Positions 7,074 through 16,553 are shown, numbered from the stretch's first letter. The stretch: DNA of 26,325 nucleotides from Thermoanaerobacterales bacterium (GCA_017577565.1 PKRH01000036.1:1-26325), one strand, 5' to 3'. The notes: generated by a model not told the origin, from the letters alone. Program-made: numbers and translations.

Positions 7074-8231
7074 ATGACGGCGACGAGCGACGAGCGCGGG
7101 TTCGAGACCCGCGCCATCCACGTGGGCCAGGAGCCGGACCCCGTCACCGGCGCGGTGGTCCCCCCGATCAGCCTGTCGACGACGTTCGCCCAGCTCGGCG
7201 TCGCCCGCCACCGGGGCTGGGAGTACGCGCGCAGCGGCAACCCCACCCGGGCCGCGCTCGAGCGGTGCATCGCCTCGCTCGAGGGCGCCCGCCACGCCTT
7301 CGCCTTCGCGTCGGGCCTGGCCGCCGAGGACGCGGTGCTGCGCCAGGTGCCGCCCGGCGGCGGCATCGCGCTCGGTGGCGACGCCTACGGCGGGACGTTC
7401 CGCCTGATCGACAAGGTCTACGGCGCGAGCGGGCACCCCTGGGTCGCGGTCGACCTGACCGACCCGGCCGCCCTCGACCGCGACTGGCCGGCGGGCACCA
7501 AGGTCGTCTGGGCCGAGACGCCGACCAACCCGGCCATGGCCGTCGTCGACATCGCCGCGGTCGCCGAGGTCGCCCACGCCCACGGCGCCTGGCTCGTCGT
7601 CGACAACACCTTCGCCACCCCCTACCTGCAGCAGCCGTTGTCCCTGGGCGCCGACGTGGTCGTGCACTCGTCGACGAAGTACCTGGGCGGGCACTCCGAC
7701 GTCGTCGGCGGGGCGGTCGCGGTGGACGACGACGACCTGGCCGCGGGCCTGCAGTTCACCCAGAACGCCGTCGGCGCCGTGCCCTCCCCGGTCGACTGCT
7801 ACCTCGTGCAGCGGGGCCTCAAGACGCTGGCCGTGCGCATGGACCGCCACTGCGACAACGCCCGGGCGGTCGTCGAGATGCTGCGGGCGCACCCGGCCGT
7901 CGAGCGGGTGCTGTGGCCCGGGCTGCCCGACCACCCCGGCCACGACGTCGCCGAGCGGCAGATGCGCGACTTCGGGGGGATGGTGTCGTTCGTCGTCCGG
8001 GGCGGCGAGGAGGCGGCGGTGCGGGTGTGCGAGAGCACCGAGGTGTTCACGCTCGCCGAGTCGCTGGGCGCGGTCGAGTCGCTGATCGAGCACCCGGCCC
8101 GGATGACCCACGCCTCGGCGGCCGGGTCGCCGCTGGCCGTCGACCCCGGCCTGGTCCGGCTGTCGGTCGGGATCGAGACCGCCGACGACCTCGTGGCCGA
8201 CCTGCGCGCCGCCCTCGACGCCGTCACCTGA
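7074..8231 (+). CDS. Cystathionine gamma-synthase or gamma-lyase
   Basis: This 385-residue protein belongs to the Cys/Met-metabolism PLP family (fold type I). It shows the N-terminal TRAIHVGQEPDPVTGAVVPPI block, YARSGNPTRAALE (51-63), the PLP-binding lysine in HSSTKYLGGHSDVVGG (K202), VVDNTFATPYLQQPL (176-189) and the C-terminal block ESLGAVESLIEHPARMTHA. Gamma-synthase (metB, forward) and gamma-lyase (reverse) cannot be separated reliably by eye. The adjacent cystathionine beta-synthase favours a reverse-transsulfuration gamma-lyase, or a bifunctional enzyme. ATG 7074 is preceded by GGCGAGGAG, 19 bases after the upstream stop, consistent with co-transcription. Confidence 0.88.
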   Translation: MTATSDERGFETRAIHVGQEPDPVTGAVVPPISLSTTFAQLGVARHRGWEYARSGNPTRAALERCIASLEGARHAFAFASGLAAEDAVLRQVPPGGGIALGGDAYGGTFRLIDKVYGASGHPWVAVDLTDPAALDRDWPAGTKVVWAETPTNPAMAVVDIAAVAEVAHAHGAWLVVDNTFATPYLQQPLSLGADVVVHSSTKYLGGHSDVVGGAVAVDDDDLAAGLQFTQNAVGAVPSPVDCYLVQRGLKTLAVRMDRHCDNARAVVEMLRAHPAVERVLWPGLPDHPGHDVAERQMRDFGGMVSFVVRGGEEAAVRVCESTEVFTLAESLGAVESLIEHPARMTHASAAGSPLAVDPGLVRLSVGIETADDLVADLRAALDAVT

Positions 8232-8273
8232 GGGCCCGGCCGGCCGGGTACGGGGGCCCGGTCCGGCGCCCGG

Positions 8274-8279
8274 TACGCT
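8274..8279 (+). promoter_or_regulatory. Candidate -10 element of ribF
   Basis: TACGCT, preceded by GG, lies nine bases before ATG 8289. No Shine-Dalgarno sequence is visible between them, so a transcript beginning at or within a couple of bases of the start codon is plausible. Pattern-based inference. Confidence 0.4.
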
Positions 8280-8288
8280 GCCCGCCCG

Positions 8289-9245
8289 ATGGACGTCATC
8301 CGCGACCTGGCCGCCTGCCCCCGACCCCCCGGTGGCACGGTGGTGACGATCGGTGCCTACGACGGCGTCCACGTCGGCCACCGCGCGGTGATCGACGAGG
8401 TGCGCCGCCAGGCCCGGGCGCGGGGCCTGGCCACCGCCGTCGTCACCTTCGACCGCCACCCGGCCTCGGTCGTGCGACCCGAGTCGGCGCCCCGGCTGCT
8501 CACCGACCTCGACCAGAAGCTCGAGCTGCTGGCCGAGACGGGGGTCGACCACTGCCTGGTCATCACCTTCGACGAGGCCCGCAGCCGCGAGCCGGCCGAG
8601 GACTTCGTCCGCGAGGTGCTGGTCGACTGCCTCAACGCCCGGGTCGTCGTCGTCGGCGAGGACTTCCACTTCGGGCACGGCCGCCGCGGCAACGTCGACC
8701 TGCTGCGGCGGATGGGCGCCGAGCTGGGCTTCGAGGTCGACAGCCACGAGCTCGTCGACGCCGAGGGGCGGCCGGCCGGCGACGCCGGCAAGGTGTCGTC
8801 CACGGCCATCCGCCAGGCGCTCGCCGCCGGCGACCTGGAGTCCGCCAACCGGTGGCTCGGCCGCCCCCACGAGGTGCGGGGCGTCGTCGACCACGGTGAC
8901 AAGCGCGGGCGGGAGCTGGGGTTCCCCACGGCGAACGTGGCCGTCCCGGGCGAGGTCCTCCTCCCCGCCGACGGCATCTACGCGGGCTGGTACGAGCGGC
9001 CCGACGGGTCGGTCCACCCGGCGGCGATCTCGCTGGGACGGCGCCCGACCTTCCACCCCGAGGCCGACACCAGCCTGCTCGAGGCCCACCTGCTCGACTT
9101 CGAGGGCGACCTCTACGGCGAGGAGGCCCGGGTCCGCTTCGTCGCCCGCCTGCGCGGCGAGGAGCGCTTCGCGTCGGTCGACGAGCTCGTGGACCAGATG
9201 GCCCGGGACTGCGAGGACGCCCGCGCCGTCCTGAAGCTGTCCTGA
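8289..9245 (+). CDS. ribF: Bifunctional riboflavin kinase / FAD synthetase RibF
   Basis: RibF phosphorylates riboflavin to FMN and then adenylylates it to FAD. The 318-residue product has the usual two domains. The N-terminal nucleotidyltransferase shows IGAYDGVHVGHR (21-32), VTFDRHP (52-58), GEDFHFGHGRRGN (123-135) and SSTAIRQAL (170-178). The C-terminal riboflavin kinase shows GRPHEVRGVVDHGDKRGRELGFPTAN (191-216), ISLGRRPTF (247-255) and LLDFEGDLYG (268-277). Length is normal. In many bacteria ribF lies directly after truB; here four genes separate them. A TAnnnT hexamer nine bases upstream suggests its own promoter and a very short leader. Confidence 0.95.
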   Translation: MDVIRDLAACPRPPGGTVVTIGAYDGVHVGHRAVIDEVRRQARARGLATAVVTFDRHPASVVRPESAPRLLTDLDQKLELLAETGVDHCLVITFDEARSREPAEDFVREVLVDCLNARVVVVGEDFHFGHGRRGNVDLLRRMGAELGFEVDSHELVDAEGRPAGDAGKVSSTAIRQALAAGDLESANRWLGRPHEVRGVVDHGDKRGRELGFPTANVAVPGEVLLPADGIYAGWYERPDGSVHPAAISLGRRPTFHPEADTSLLEAHLLDFEGDLYGEEARVRFVARLRGEERFASVDELVDQMARDCEDARAVLKLS

Positions 9246-9281
9246 CCTCGGCCGGAGCAGGCCCGCGGCCCGGCCGGGCGT

Positions 9282-9287
9282 ATCGTG
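9282..9287 (+). promoter_or_regulatory. Candidate -10 element of the alpha/beta hydrolase gene
   Basis: TATCGT fits TAnnnT in the short gap after ribF, 50 bases before ATG 9338. The preceding bases (about 9250-9280) contain GGCCGG and CCGGCC arms that could fold into a weak hairpin ending the ribF transcript, but there is no T-tract. Confidence 0.3.
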
Positions 9288-9337
9288 GGCGGCGGACGGA
9301 GGTGGCCGCCGGGTGGGGCGGCGGACGCGGAGGGTGG

Positions 9338-10498
9338 ATGGTGGCCCACGAGCAGACCGAGCGTGACGGCGGCGGGCCGCCGGCCGCCCGGCTGCTGCCG
9401 GACCCGGTGGCGCCGGCGGACGAGCCCATCGTCGGGCCCGGCGACGCCCCGGAGACCGACCAGCTCGTGGCCGTGCCCCGCCTGGCCCGCCACGAGGTCG
9501 TGCTCGACGACGACCACCGGGTGGGCGTGGCGGTGTGCGGGCAGGGGCTGCCGGTCGTGCTGGTCCACGGCTTCACGGCCGAGGGCATCCTCTACGCCCA
9601 GACGCTCTCCCGGCTGGTCCGGATGGGCTTCAAGGTCATCGCCGTCGACGTCGCCGGGCACGGGGCCACGCAGGGCCTGCCGACCGGCGGCGACGACCTC
9701 GCCGCCTACGCCGGGCTGCTGCGGCGGGTGCTCGACGAGCTGGGGGTGCGGCGGGCGGTGCTCGCCGGCCACTCGATGGGCGGTCGGCTCGTCGCCGAGC
9801 TGGCCGCCGAGGACCCGGAGCGGGCGATCGCCGTCGTCCTCATCGACGCCGTCGTGGGCGACACCTGGGACCGGCTCATCCGGGTGTCGGTCGTCGTGCC
9901 GCCCGTGCTGTTCGGCCTCACCGCCCTGCTCGTCGCCGACACCCTCTCGACCCTGCCCGTGCTGCGGAACCCCACCCAGGCCCTGAAGCTCGGCCGGCTG
10001 GTGGCGCCGACGCTGCTCGGACACCTGCGCCGGCCGTGGCGCATGCTCGGCCCCGCGGTGTCGATGGTGCGGTCCCGCCCCAGCCGGGAGCTGCTCGACC
10101 GCCTCGGCGAGGCCGGCGTGCCGGTGGTCGTCATCCACGGCGACCGCGACCTGCCGGTGCCGTACGCCACGGCCGTCGACACGGCGCGGCGCACGGGCGG
10201 CACCCTGGTGACCGTCAAGGGCGGCACCCACTCCTGGGTGCTGAAGGACCCCGAGACGCTGCCCGCCATCGTCGCCGACCTGCTCGACGGGCCGCTCGCC
10301 CGGGTGCGGGCCGCGGTGCTGGGCGCCGCGGGGCTGCAGCCCGGCGCGACGCCGGAGCGGATCGAGTCGGCGTTCCTCGGCCCCCACGCGCTGGTGCGCC
10401 GGCTGACGCCCCCGCTCGAGCTGCGCACGGGGTCGGTGCGCCACCGGCGCGCCGCCTACCGCTGGACGGTGTCGACCCCGGCCGCGGCGGCGAGCTGA
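9338..10498 (+). CDS. Alpha/beta-fold hydrolase
   Basis: This 386-residue protein has a complete alpha/beta-hydrolase catalytic set: oxyanion-hole region VLVHGFTAEG (74-83), nucleophile elbow GHSMGG (144-149, Ser146), acid in HGDRDLPVP (Asp269 or Asp271) and histidine in GTHSWVL (His298). An acidic, proline-rich N-terminal extension of about 50 residues precedes the fold, and some 75 residues follow the catalytic histidine, so it is longer than a minimal hydrolase. No signal peptide is evident; a hydrophobic cap segment runs from about 184 to 207. ATG 9338 follows GGAGG (9329-9333) at a short spacing; GTG 9302 is a possible earlier start. The substrate is unknown. It sits between ribF and rpsO without an obvious functional link to either. 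Confidence 0.82.
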   Translation: MVAHEQTERDGGGPPAARLLPDPVAPADEPIVGPGDAPETDQLVAVPRLARHEVVLDDDHRVGVAVCGQGLPVVLVHGFTAEGILYAQTLSRLVRMGFKVIAVDVAGHGATQGLPTGGDDLAAYAGLLRRVLDELGVRRAVLAGHSMGGRLVAELAAEDPERAIAVVLIDAVVGDTWDRLIRVSVVVPPVLFGLTALLVADTLSTLPVLRNPTQALKLGRLVAPTLLGHLRRPWRMLGPAVSMVRSRPSRELLDRLGEAGVPVVVIHGDRDLPVPYATAVDTARRTGGTLVTVKGGTHSWVLKDPETLPAIVADLLDGPLARVRAAVLGAAGLQPGATPERIESAFLGPHALVRRLTPPLELRTGSVRHRRAAYRWTVSTPAAAAS

Positions 10499-10565
10499 GG
10501 CGACGCCGGCGGGTGGGCGAGCGACGGAACGTGGCGGCGGTTCGCCGGTCCTCGCCGGGCGCTGG

Positions 10566-10571
10566 TAGCCT
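10566..10571 (+). promoter_or_regulatory. Candidate -10 element of the rpsO promoter
   Basis: TAGCCT, preceded by GG, fits TAnnnT. Transcription from about 10578 would give a leader of roughly 100 bases before rpsO, long enough for the two stem-loops found there. The -35 region is not clear. Confidence 0.4.
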
Positions 10572-10595
10572 GACCTGACGCTCTGCACCAGGCGC

Positions 10596-10631
10596 AGGCG
10601 GCCGACCGGTCGCCTCGGCACACCAGCCGAG
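10596..10631 (+). promoter_or_regulatory. Two stem-loops in the rpsO leader
   Basis: The first stem pairs AGGCGGCC (10596-10603) with GGTCGCCT (10608-10615), including one G-T wobble, around a GACC loop. The second pairs CTCGGC (10614-10619) with GCCGAG (10626-10631) around ACACCA. They share bases 10614-10615, so their full forms compete. S15 is known to repress its own mRNA through leader structures in several phyla; a similar role here is inference. Non-functional structure is also possible in such GC-rich DNA. Confidence 0.4.
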
Positions 10632-10680
10632 CCGGTGACGGGGCAGGGTAAGCAGTCACCCGACCTTGAAGGATCAACGC

Positions 10681-10953
10681 GTGTCAGACCAGTTCGACGC
10701 GATCAAGTCGAAGATCATCGACGAGAACAAGCTGCACGACTCCGACACGGGGTCGCCCGAGGTGCAGATCGCGCTGCTCACGGCGCGCATCAACCACCTC
10801 AACGAGCACCTGGCGAAGCACAAGAAGGACCACCACAGCCGTCGTGGCCTGCTGCAGCTCGTCGGGCGCCGGCGGCGGTTGCTCGACTACGTCCGATCGA
10901 ACGACGTCGAGCGCTACCGGCGGATCATCGCCAAGAACGGTCTGCGGCGTTGA
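10681..10953 (+). CDS. rpsO: 30S ribosomal protein S15
   Basis: S15 is a primary 16S rRNA-binding protein of the small subunit that helps nucleate the platform. The 90-residue product matches the near-universal length and shows the family signature DTGSPEVQIALLTARINHLNEHLAKHKKDHHSRRGL, then LVGRRRRLLDYVRSNDVERYRRIIAKNGLRR. GTG 10681 was chosen over the in-frame TTG 10666: AAGGA (10669-10673) lies seven bases before it, and S15 normally starts just before this point. Its own promoter and structured leader precede it. A strong hairpin eight bases after the stop separates it from pnp, the classical rpsO-pnp arrangement. Confidence 0.97.
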   Translation: MSDQFDAIKSKIIDENKLHDSDTGSPEVQIALLTARINHLNEHLAKHKKDHHSRRGLLQLVGRRRRLLDYVRSNDVERYRRIIAKNGLRR

Positions 10954-10960
10954 CCTGACC

Positions 10961-10996
10961 TGCGGCAGGAGCGGCCCTCGGGCCGCTCCTGCCGCA
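10961..10996 (+). terminator. Perfect 16-bp hairpin between rpsO and pnp
   Basis: TGCGGCAGGAGCGGCC (10961-10976) pairs perfectly with its reverse complement at 10981-10996 around a CTCG loop. No T-tract follows. It could be an actinobacterial-style terminator or attenuator, or an mRNA processing hairpin. In E. coli the same interval holds a terminator and an RNase III site used in PNPase autoregulation; equivalence is inference. Confidence 0.7.
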
Positions 10997-11006
10997 TCCA
11001 CCCGCC

Positions 11007-11149
11007 GCCGGACGGTCCGGCAGCGGGGTTGACAACCAGGAGAACCACGGCAGCGTGGAGGTCAGCTGCCAGTCGCCGTTCCCCGCCCGACGCGGAGAGT
11101 GCCGACTGGGAACTGGCCCCGCTGCCCGATCCGGCGGAGGAGCCGCCGG
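11007..11149 (+). promoter_or_regulatory. Structured pnp leader
   Basis: Several inverted repeats lie before pnp: GCCGG/CCGGC (11007-11011 with 11017-11021), GGCAGC/GCTGCC (11049-11054 with 11065-11070), CCAGTCG/CGACTGG (11069-11075 with 11103-11109, sharing two bases with the previous stem) and CCGGCGG/CCGCCGG (11131-11137 with 11143-11149). The last has an AGGAG loop and ends one base before the AAGGAGG ribosome-binding site. PNPase commonly controls its own leader; whether this one does is inference. Confidence 0.45.
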
Positions 11150-11166
11150 GAAGGAGGACCAGCGAG

Positions 11167-13524
11167 ATGGCTGATCCCGTCATCGTGTCGAAGCCCTTGT
11201 CGGGCACCGACCGCTCGCTCAGCTTCGAGACCGGGAAGCTGGCGTTCCAGAGCCAGGGCGCCGTCGTCGCGCGCCTCGGCAAGACCGAGGTGCTCGTCAC
11301 CGCCAACGCCGCGCGCGGCATCCGGGAGGGGATCGACTTCTTCCCCCTCACGGTCGACGTCGAGGAGCGCATGTACGCCGCCGGGCGCATCCCCGGCAGC
11401 TTCTTCCGCCGCGAGGGCCGGCCGACCGACCTCGCCATCCTCACCTGCCGGCTGATCGACCGGCCGCTGCGGCCGAGCTTCGCCGAGGGCTACCGGAACG
11501 AGACCCAGGTCGTCGTCACCGTCCTCGGCGTCGACGGCCAGAACCCCTACGACGTCGTCGCCATCAACGGCGCCTCGGCGGCGCTGATGGTGTCGGGCAT
11601 CCCGTTCGAGGGCCCGGTCGGCGCCGTGCGCCTGGCCTGGTCGGCCGAGGGGCGGTGGGTGCCGCACCCGACCTACGAGCAGAGCGACGACTCGACCTTC
11701 GAGCTCGTCGTGGCCGGGCGCCAGCTCGACGACGGCGACGTCGCCATCATGATGGTCGAGGCCGGCGGCACCGAGATGGCGTGGGACCTCTACCAGAGCG
11801 GCACGCCGTACGTCACCGAGGAGATCATCGCCGGCGGCATCGAGACCTCGAAGCAGTGGATCCGCGAGTCGATCGAGGCCCAGCTCGAGCTCGTCGAGAA
11901 GGCGCAGGCCCGCGGGCTCGTCCACCCGCTCGAGTGGGAGCCGGTCGTCGACACCACCGACGAGATCGCCGCCCGGGTCGAGCAGGTCGGCGCCGACCGC
12001 CTGGCCGAGGTGGCGACCATCACGCTCAAGGCCGAGCGCGAGGCGGCCCAGGCCGAGGCCTCGAAGGCCATCATCGAGACCCTGCTGCCCGAGTTCCCCG
12101 AGCAGCAGCGGGAGATCAGCAACGCCATCCGGGGCCTGCTGAAGCGGATCATCCGGCGCCGCATCGTCGAGGAGGGCCTGCGCATCGACGGCCGGGGCCC
12201 GACCGACATCCGGCCGCTGTCCGCCGAGGTCGGCGTGCTGTCGACGGCGCACGGCTCGGGCCTGTTCTGCCGGGGCGAGACCCAGGTGCTCAACGCCACG
12301 ACCCTCGGCATGCCCAAGACCGACCAGATCCTCGACAACCTGGGCAACCGCGACCGCAAGCGGTACATGCACCACTACAACATGCCGCCCCACGCCAACG
12401 GCGAGGTCGGCCGGGTGGGCAGCCCGAAGCGGCGCGAGATCGGCCACGGCCTGCTCGCCGAGCGGGCGCTCGTGCCGGTCGTGCCCAAGCAGGACGAGTT
12501 CCCCTACGTCCTGCGGCTGGTGTCCGAGGTGCTGTCGTCCAACGGCTCGACGTCGATGGCCTCGGTCTGCGCCTCGACGCTGTCGCTCATGGACGCCGGC
12601 GTGCCGATCAAGGCCCCCGTGGCCGGCATCGCCATGGGCCTCGTGTACGCCGAGGGGAGGTACACGACGCTGACCGACATCCTCGGCGCCGAGGACGCCT
12701 TCGGCGACATGGACTTCAAGGTCGCCGGCACCGAGGACTTCGTCACCGCCCTCCAGCTCGACACCAAGATCGACGGGCTGCCCGCCGACGTGCTGGCCCG
12801 GGCGCTGTCCCAGGCCTACGACGCCCGGCTCGAGATCCTCGAGGTCATGCGCGAGACGATCCCCGAGCCGCGGCCCGAGGTCGGCGAGCGGGCGCCGAAG
12901 ATCGTCACGTTCGAGATCCCGATCGAGAAGATCGGCGAGGTGATCGGGCCCAAGGGCAAGGTCATCAACGCCATCACCGCCGAGACCGGCGCCGACGTCA
13001 CCATCGACGACGACGGCATGATCGGCCGGGTGTCGATCGGCTCGCCGGACAAGGCCGCCGTCGAGGAGGCCCGCCGGCAGATCCAGCTGATCCTCAACCC
13101 GCCGACGGCGGAGGTCGGCCAGACCTACAAGGGCCGGATCGTCAACATCACGAAGTTCGGCGCGTTCGTCAACATCCTCCCCGGCCGCGACGGCCTGCTC
13201 CACATCTCGAAGGTGGGCGGCGACAAGCGGGTCGAGCGGGTGGAGGACGTCTTCGAGCTCGGCGACGAGGTCGAGGTGCGCGTCGACGACATCGACCCCA
13301 ACGGCAAGGTGTCCCTCAGCCTCGTCTCCGAGCCGCCGGCGCCCCGCCCGGGCGGCGGCGACGGCGGGGGCGAGGGCGACGACACGATCGCGGCCGAGAC
13401 GGTGAGCTTCGAGGAGACCTTCGACGCCGAGCTGCGCGACGACCTGGGGGACCTCGGCCCCGTGGCCGCCGCGCCGGCGCCGTCGGAGGGTCGGAGCCGC
13501 AGCCGCCGGCGCCGCCGGCGGTGA
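11167..13524 (+). CDS. pnp: Polyribonucleotide nucleotidyltransferase (PNPase)
   Basis: PNPase degrades RNA 3' to 5' by phosphorolysis and can add tails in reverse. The 785-residue product has all expected parts: the first RNase PH domain (from FETGKLAFQSQGAVVARLGKT), the alpha-helical linker, the second RNase PH domain (from about residue 340, GRGPTDIRPLSAEVG) with the catalytic block EDAFGDMDFK (509-518), a KH domain with GPKG (594-597) and an S1 domain from about 649 (GQTYKGRIVNITKFGAFVNI). An acidic then arginine-rich tail (RSRSRRRRRR) extends the C-terminus. ATG 11167 is preceded by a consensus AAGGAGG (11151-11157), which rules out the longer frame beginning at 11029. It follows rpsO and overlaps, or nearly abuts, the M16 peptidase gene. 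Confidence 0.97.
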   Translation: MADPVIVSKPLSGTDRSLSFETGKLAFQSQGAVVARLGKTEVLVTANAARGIREGIDFFPLTVDVEERMYAAGRIPGSFFRREGRPTDLAILTCRLIDRPLRPSFAEGYRNETQVVVTVLGVDGQNPYDVVAINGASAALMVSGIPFEGPVGAVRLAWSAEGRWVPHPTYEQSDDSTFELVVAGRQLDDGDVAIMMVEAGGTEMAWDLYQSGTPYVTEEIIAGGIETSKQWIRESIEAQLELVEKAQARGLVHPLEWEPVVDTTDEIAARVEQVGADRLAEVATITLKAEREAAQAEASKAIIETLLPEFPEQQREISNAIRGLLKRIIRRRIVEEGLRIDGRGPTDIRPLSAEVGVLSTAHGSGLFCRGETQVLNATTLGMPKTDQILDNLGNRDRKRYMHHYNMPPHANGEVGRVGSPKRREIGHGLLAERALVPVVPKQDEFPYVLRLVSEVLSSNGSTSMASVCASTLSLMDAGVPIKAPVAGIAMGLVYAEGRYTTLTDILGAEDAFGDMDFKVAGTEDFVTALQLDTKIDGLPADVLARALSQAYDARLEILEVMRETIPEPRPEVGERAPKIVTFEIPIEKIGEVIGPKGKVINAITAETGADVTIDDDGMIGRVSIGSPDKAAVEEARRQIQLILNPPTAEVGQTYKGRIVNITKFGAFVNILPGRDGLLHISKVGGDKRVERVEDVFELGDEVEVRVDDIDPNGKVSLSLVSEPPAPRPGGGDGGGEGDDTIAAETVSFEETFDAELRDDLGDLGPVAAAPAPSEGRSRSRRRRRR

Positions 13525-13541
13525 GGGCCGCTCCCTCCGCC

Positions 13542-14795
13542 ATGCCCGCCGACGCCGACGAGGTGCGCGAGTCCCGGCTCGACAACGGCATCCGCGTCGT
13601 GACCGAGCGGATGCCGGGAGCCCGGTCGGTCTCGCTCGGCGTCTGGGTCGGCGTCGGCGGTCGGGACGAGCCGGCCGAGCTGGCCGGCGCCTCGCACTTC
13701 CTCGAGCACCTGCTGTTCAAGGGCACGCCCACGCGGTCGGCCCGGCAGATCGCGGAGGCGGTCGACGCGGTCGGGGGCGAGATGAACGCCTTCACCAGCC
13801 GCGAGCACACCGCCTACTACACCCGCCTGCCGGCCGACCGCCTGGACGTCGGCGTCGAGATCCTGGGCGACGTCCTGACCGAGCCGGCCTTCCGGCCGGA
13901 CGAGGTCGAGGCCGAGCGGCACGTGATCCTCGAGGAGATCCTCATGAACCTCGACGTGCCCGAGGACCACGTGCACACGCTGCTGTCCGAGGCCGTGTTC
14001 CCGGGCCACCCGCTCGGGCGCGAGGTGCTCGGCACCCGCGAGACGGTCGAGGGGGCCGGGCGCGACGACATCGCCGCGTTCTTCGCCCACTGGTACCGGC
14101 CCCGCAACCTCGTCGTCGTGGCGGCCGGGCGGCTCGACCACGACCGGCTCGTCGAGGCGCTCGAGCCGTCGCTGGGCCGGCTGGAGGGCGGCGAGCGGCC
14201 CGTCCGCCGGCCGCCGTCGCCCGAGGTCGTCGAGCGGGTCGTGCGCCGCGAGCCCACCGAGCAGGCCCACGTCGCCCTCGGCTGGCGGGGCGTCGGCCAC
14301 CGCGACGACGACCGCTACGCCCTCGCCGTGGCCAACCAGGTGCTCGGCGGCGGCATGTCGAGCCGCCTGTTCCAACAGGTCCGGGAGGAGCGCGGCCTCT
14401 GCTACTCGGTCTACTCCTGGGCCTCGACCTACGCGGACGCCGGCCTCGCCGGGGTCTACGCCGGCACCTCGCCGGCCCGGGTGGGCGAGCTGCTCGAGGT
14501 GATCGACGAGGAGGTCGCCAAGCTCGTCGCCTCCGGCGTCGGCGAGGGCGAGCTGGCGGTGGCCAAGGGCTACCTCGAGGGCTCGCTGCTGCTGGGGCTC
14601 GAGGACACCGGCTCGCGCATGTCCCGCATCGGGCGCAGCCTGATGGCCCTCGACGAGGTCGTCCCCGTCGAGGAGCAGCTGGCCCGCATCCGGGCCGTCA
14701 CCGGCGACGACGTCGCCGCCGTCGCCGCCCGCGTCTACGGCGGTCCCCGGTCGCTGGCGGTCATCGGCGACGTCGACGAGGACGTCCTCGCCTGA
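13542..14795 (+). CDS. M16 family zinc metallopeptidase (PepR-like)
   Basis: This 417-residue protein is an M16B-type (inverzincin) peptidase like the one following pnp in mycobacteria (PepR). The inverted zinc motif is HFLEH (His52, Glu55 and His56 of the HxxEH pattern). The distal ligand Glu132 lies in VILEEILMN, at the family spacing of about 76 residues. The N-terminal strand LDNGIRVVTERMPGARSVSLGVWVGVGGRDE and the C-terminal-half block GGGMSSRLFQQVREERGLCYSVYSW are typical. ATG 13542 is the conservative start; the in-frame GTG 13521 overlaps the pnp stop as GTGA and would add seven residues. Neither has a strong ribosome-binding site. The gene converges on the ABC-F gene with nine bases between them. 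Natural substrates are unknown. Confidence 0.92.
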   Translation: MPADADEVRESRLDNGIRVVTERMPGARSVSLGVWVGVGGRDEPAELAGASHFLEHLLFKGTPTRSARQIAEAVDAVGGEMNAFTSREHTAYYTRLPADRLDVGVEILGDVLTEPAFRPDEVEAERHVILEEILMNLDVPEDHVHTLLSEAVFPGHPLGREVLGTRETVEGAGRDDIAAFFAHWYRPRNLVVVAAGRLDHDRLVEALEPSLGRLEGGERPVRRPPSPEVVERVVRREPTEQAHVALGWRGVGHRDDDRYALAVANQVLGGGMSSRLFQQVREERGLCYSVYSWASTYADAGLAGVYAGTSPARVGELLEVIDEEVAKLVASGVGEGELAVAKGYLEGSLLLGLEDTGSRMSRIGRSLMALDEVVPVEEQLARIRAVTGDDVAAVAARVYGGPRSLAVIGDVDEDVLA

Positions 14796-14804
14796 GCGCC
14801 GCCG

Positions 14805-16475
<1,671 letters not shown>

Positions 16476-16547
16476 GGCACCTCCAGGGACGCGGGGGTCG
16501 GGGGGACGGAGACGTTGGTGCGGGCCGTGGTCGTCACATCGCCGGCC

Positions 16548-16553
16548 ACGGTA
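16548..16553 (-). promoter_or_regulatory. Candidate -10 element of the ABC-F gene
   Basis: On the minus strand TACCGT, preceded by GG, fits the TAnnnT pattern and would give a leader of about 65 bases before GTG 16475. No -35 element or attenuator peptide is evident in the 198-base divergent region shared with dapB. Confidence 0.25.

Noticed and set aside
3923..7366. Minus-strand frame of 1147 codons that would fuse the LLM oxidoreductase to a long N-terminal part
   Set aside because: The family N-terminus begins at 4885 with a ribosome-binding site. The upstream part lies antisense to tetR, cbs and the gamma-synthase gene and has no recognisable domains.
8232..8273. GC-rich inverted sequences after the gamma-synthase gene as a terminator
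   Set aside because: Several weak alternative pairings exist but no single strong stem, and there is no T-tract.
10577..10587. CTGACGCTCTG before rpsO resembling the left half of the acyl-CoA synthetase operator
   Set aside because: The second arm GTCAG is missing, so there is no palindrome; probably chance similarity.
11029..11166. Upstream extension of pnp from TTG 11029, and TTGACA at 11029-11034 as a pnp promoter
   Set aside because: AAGGAGG at 11151-11157 fixes the start at 11167. No TAnnnT hexamer lies at proper distance from the TTGACA, so a promoter is not supported.
11655..13541. Long in-frame extension upstream of the M16 peptidase
   Set aside because: It overlaps pnp in another frame and is Arg/Gly-rich shadow sequence; M16 homology starts just after 13542.
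14777..14790. Perfect 14-bp palindrome CGAGGACGTCCTCG near the end of the M16 gene
   Set aside because: It has no loop, is coding sequence (the DEDVLA end), and such palindromes are expected in this base composition.
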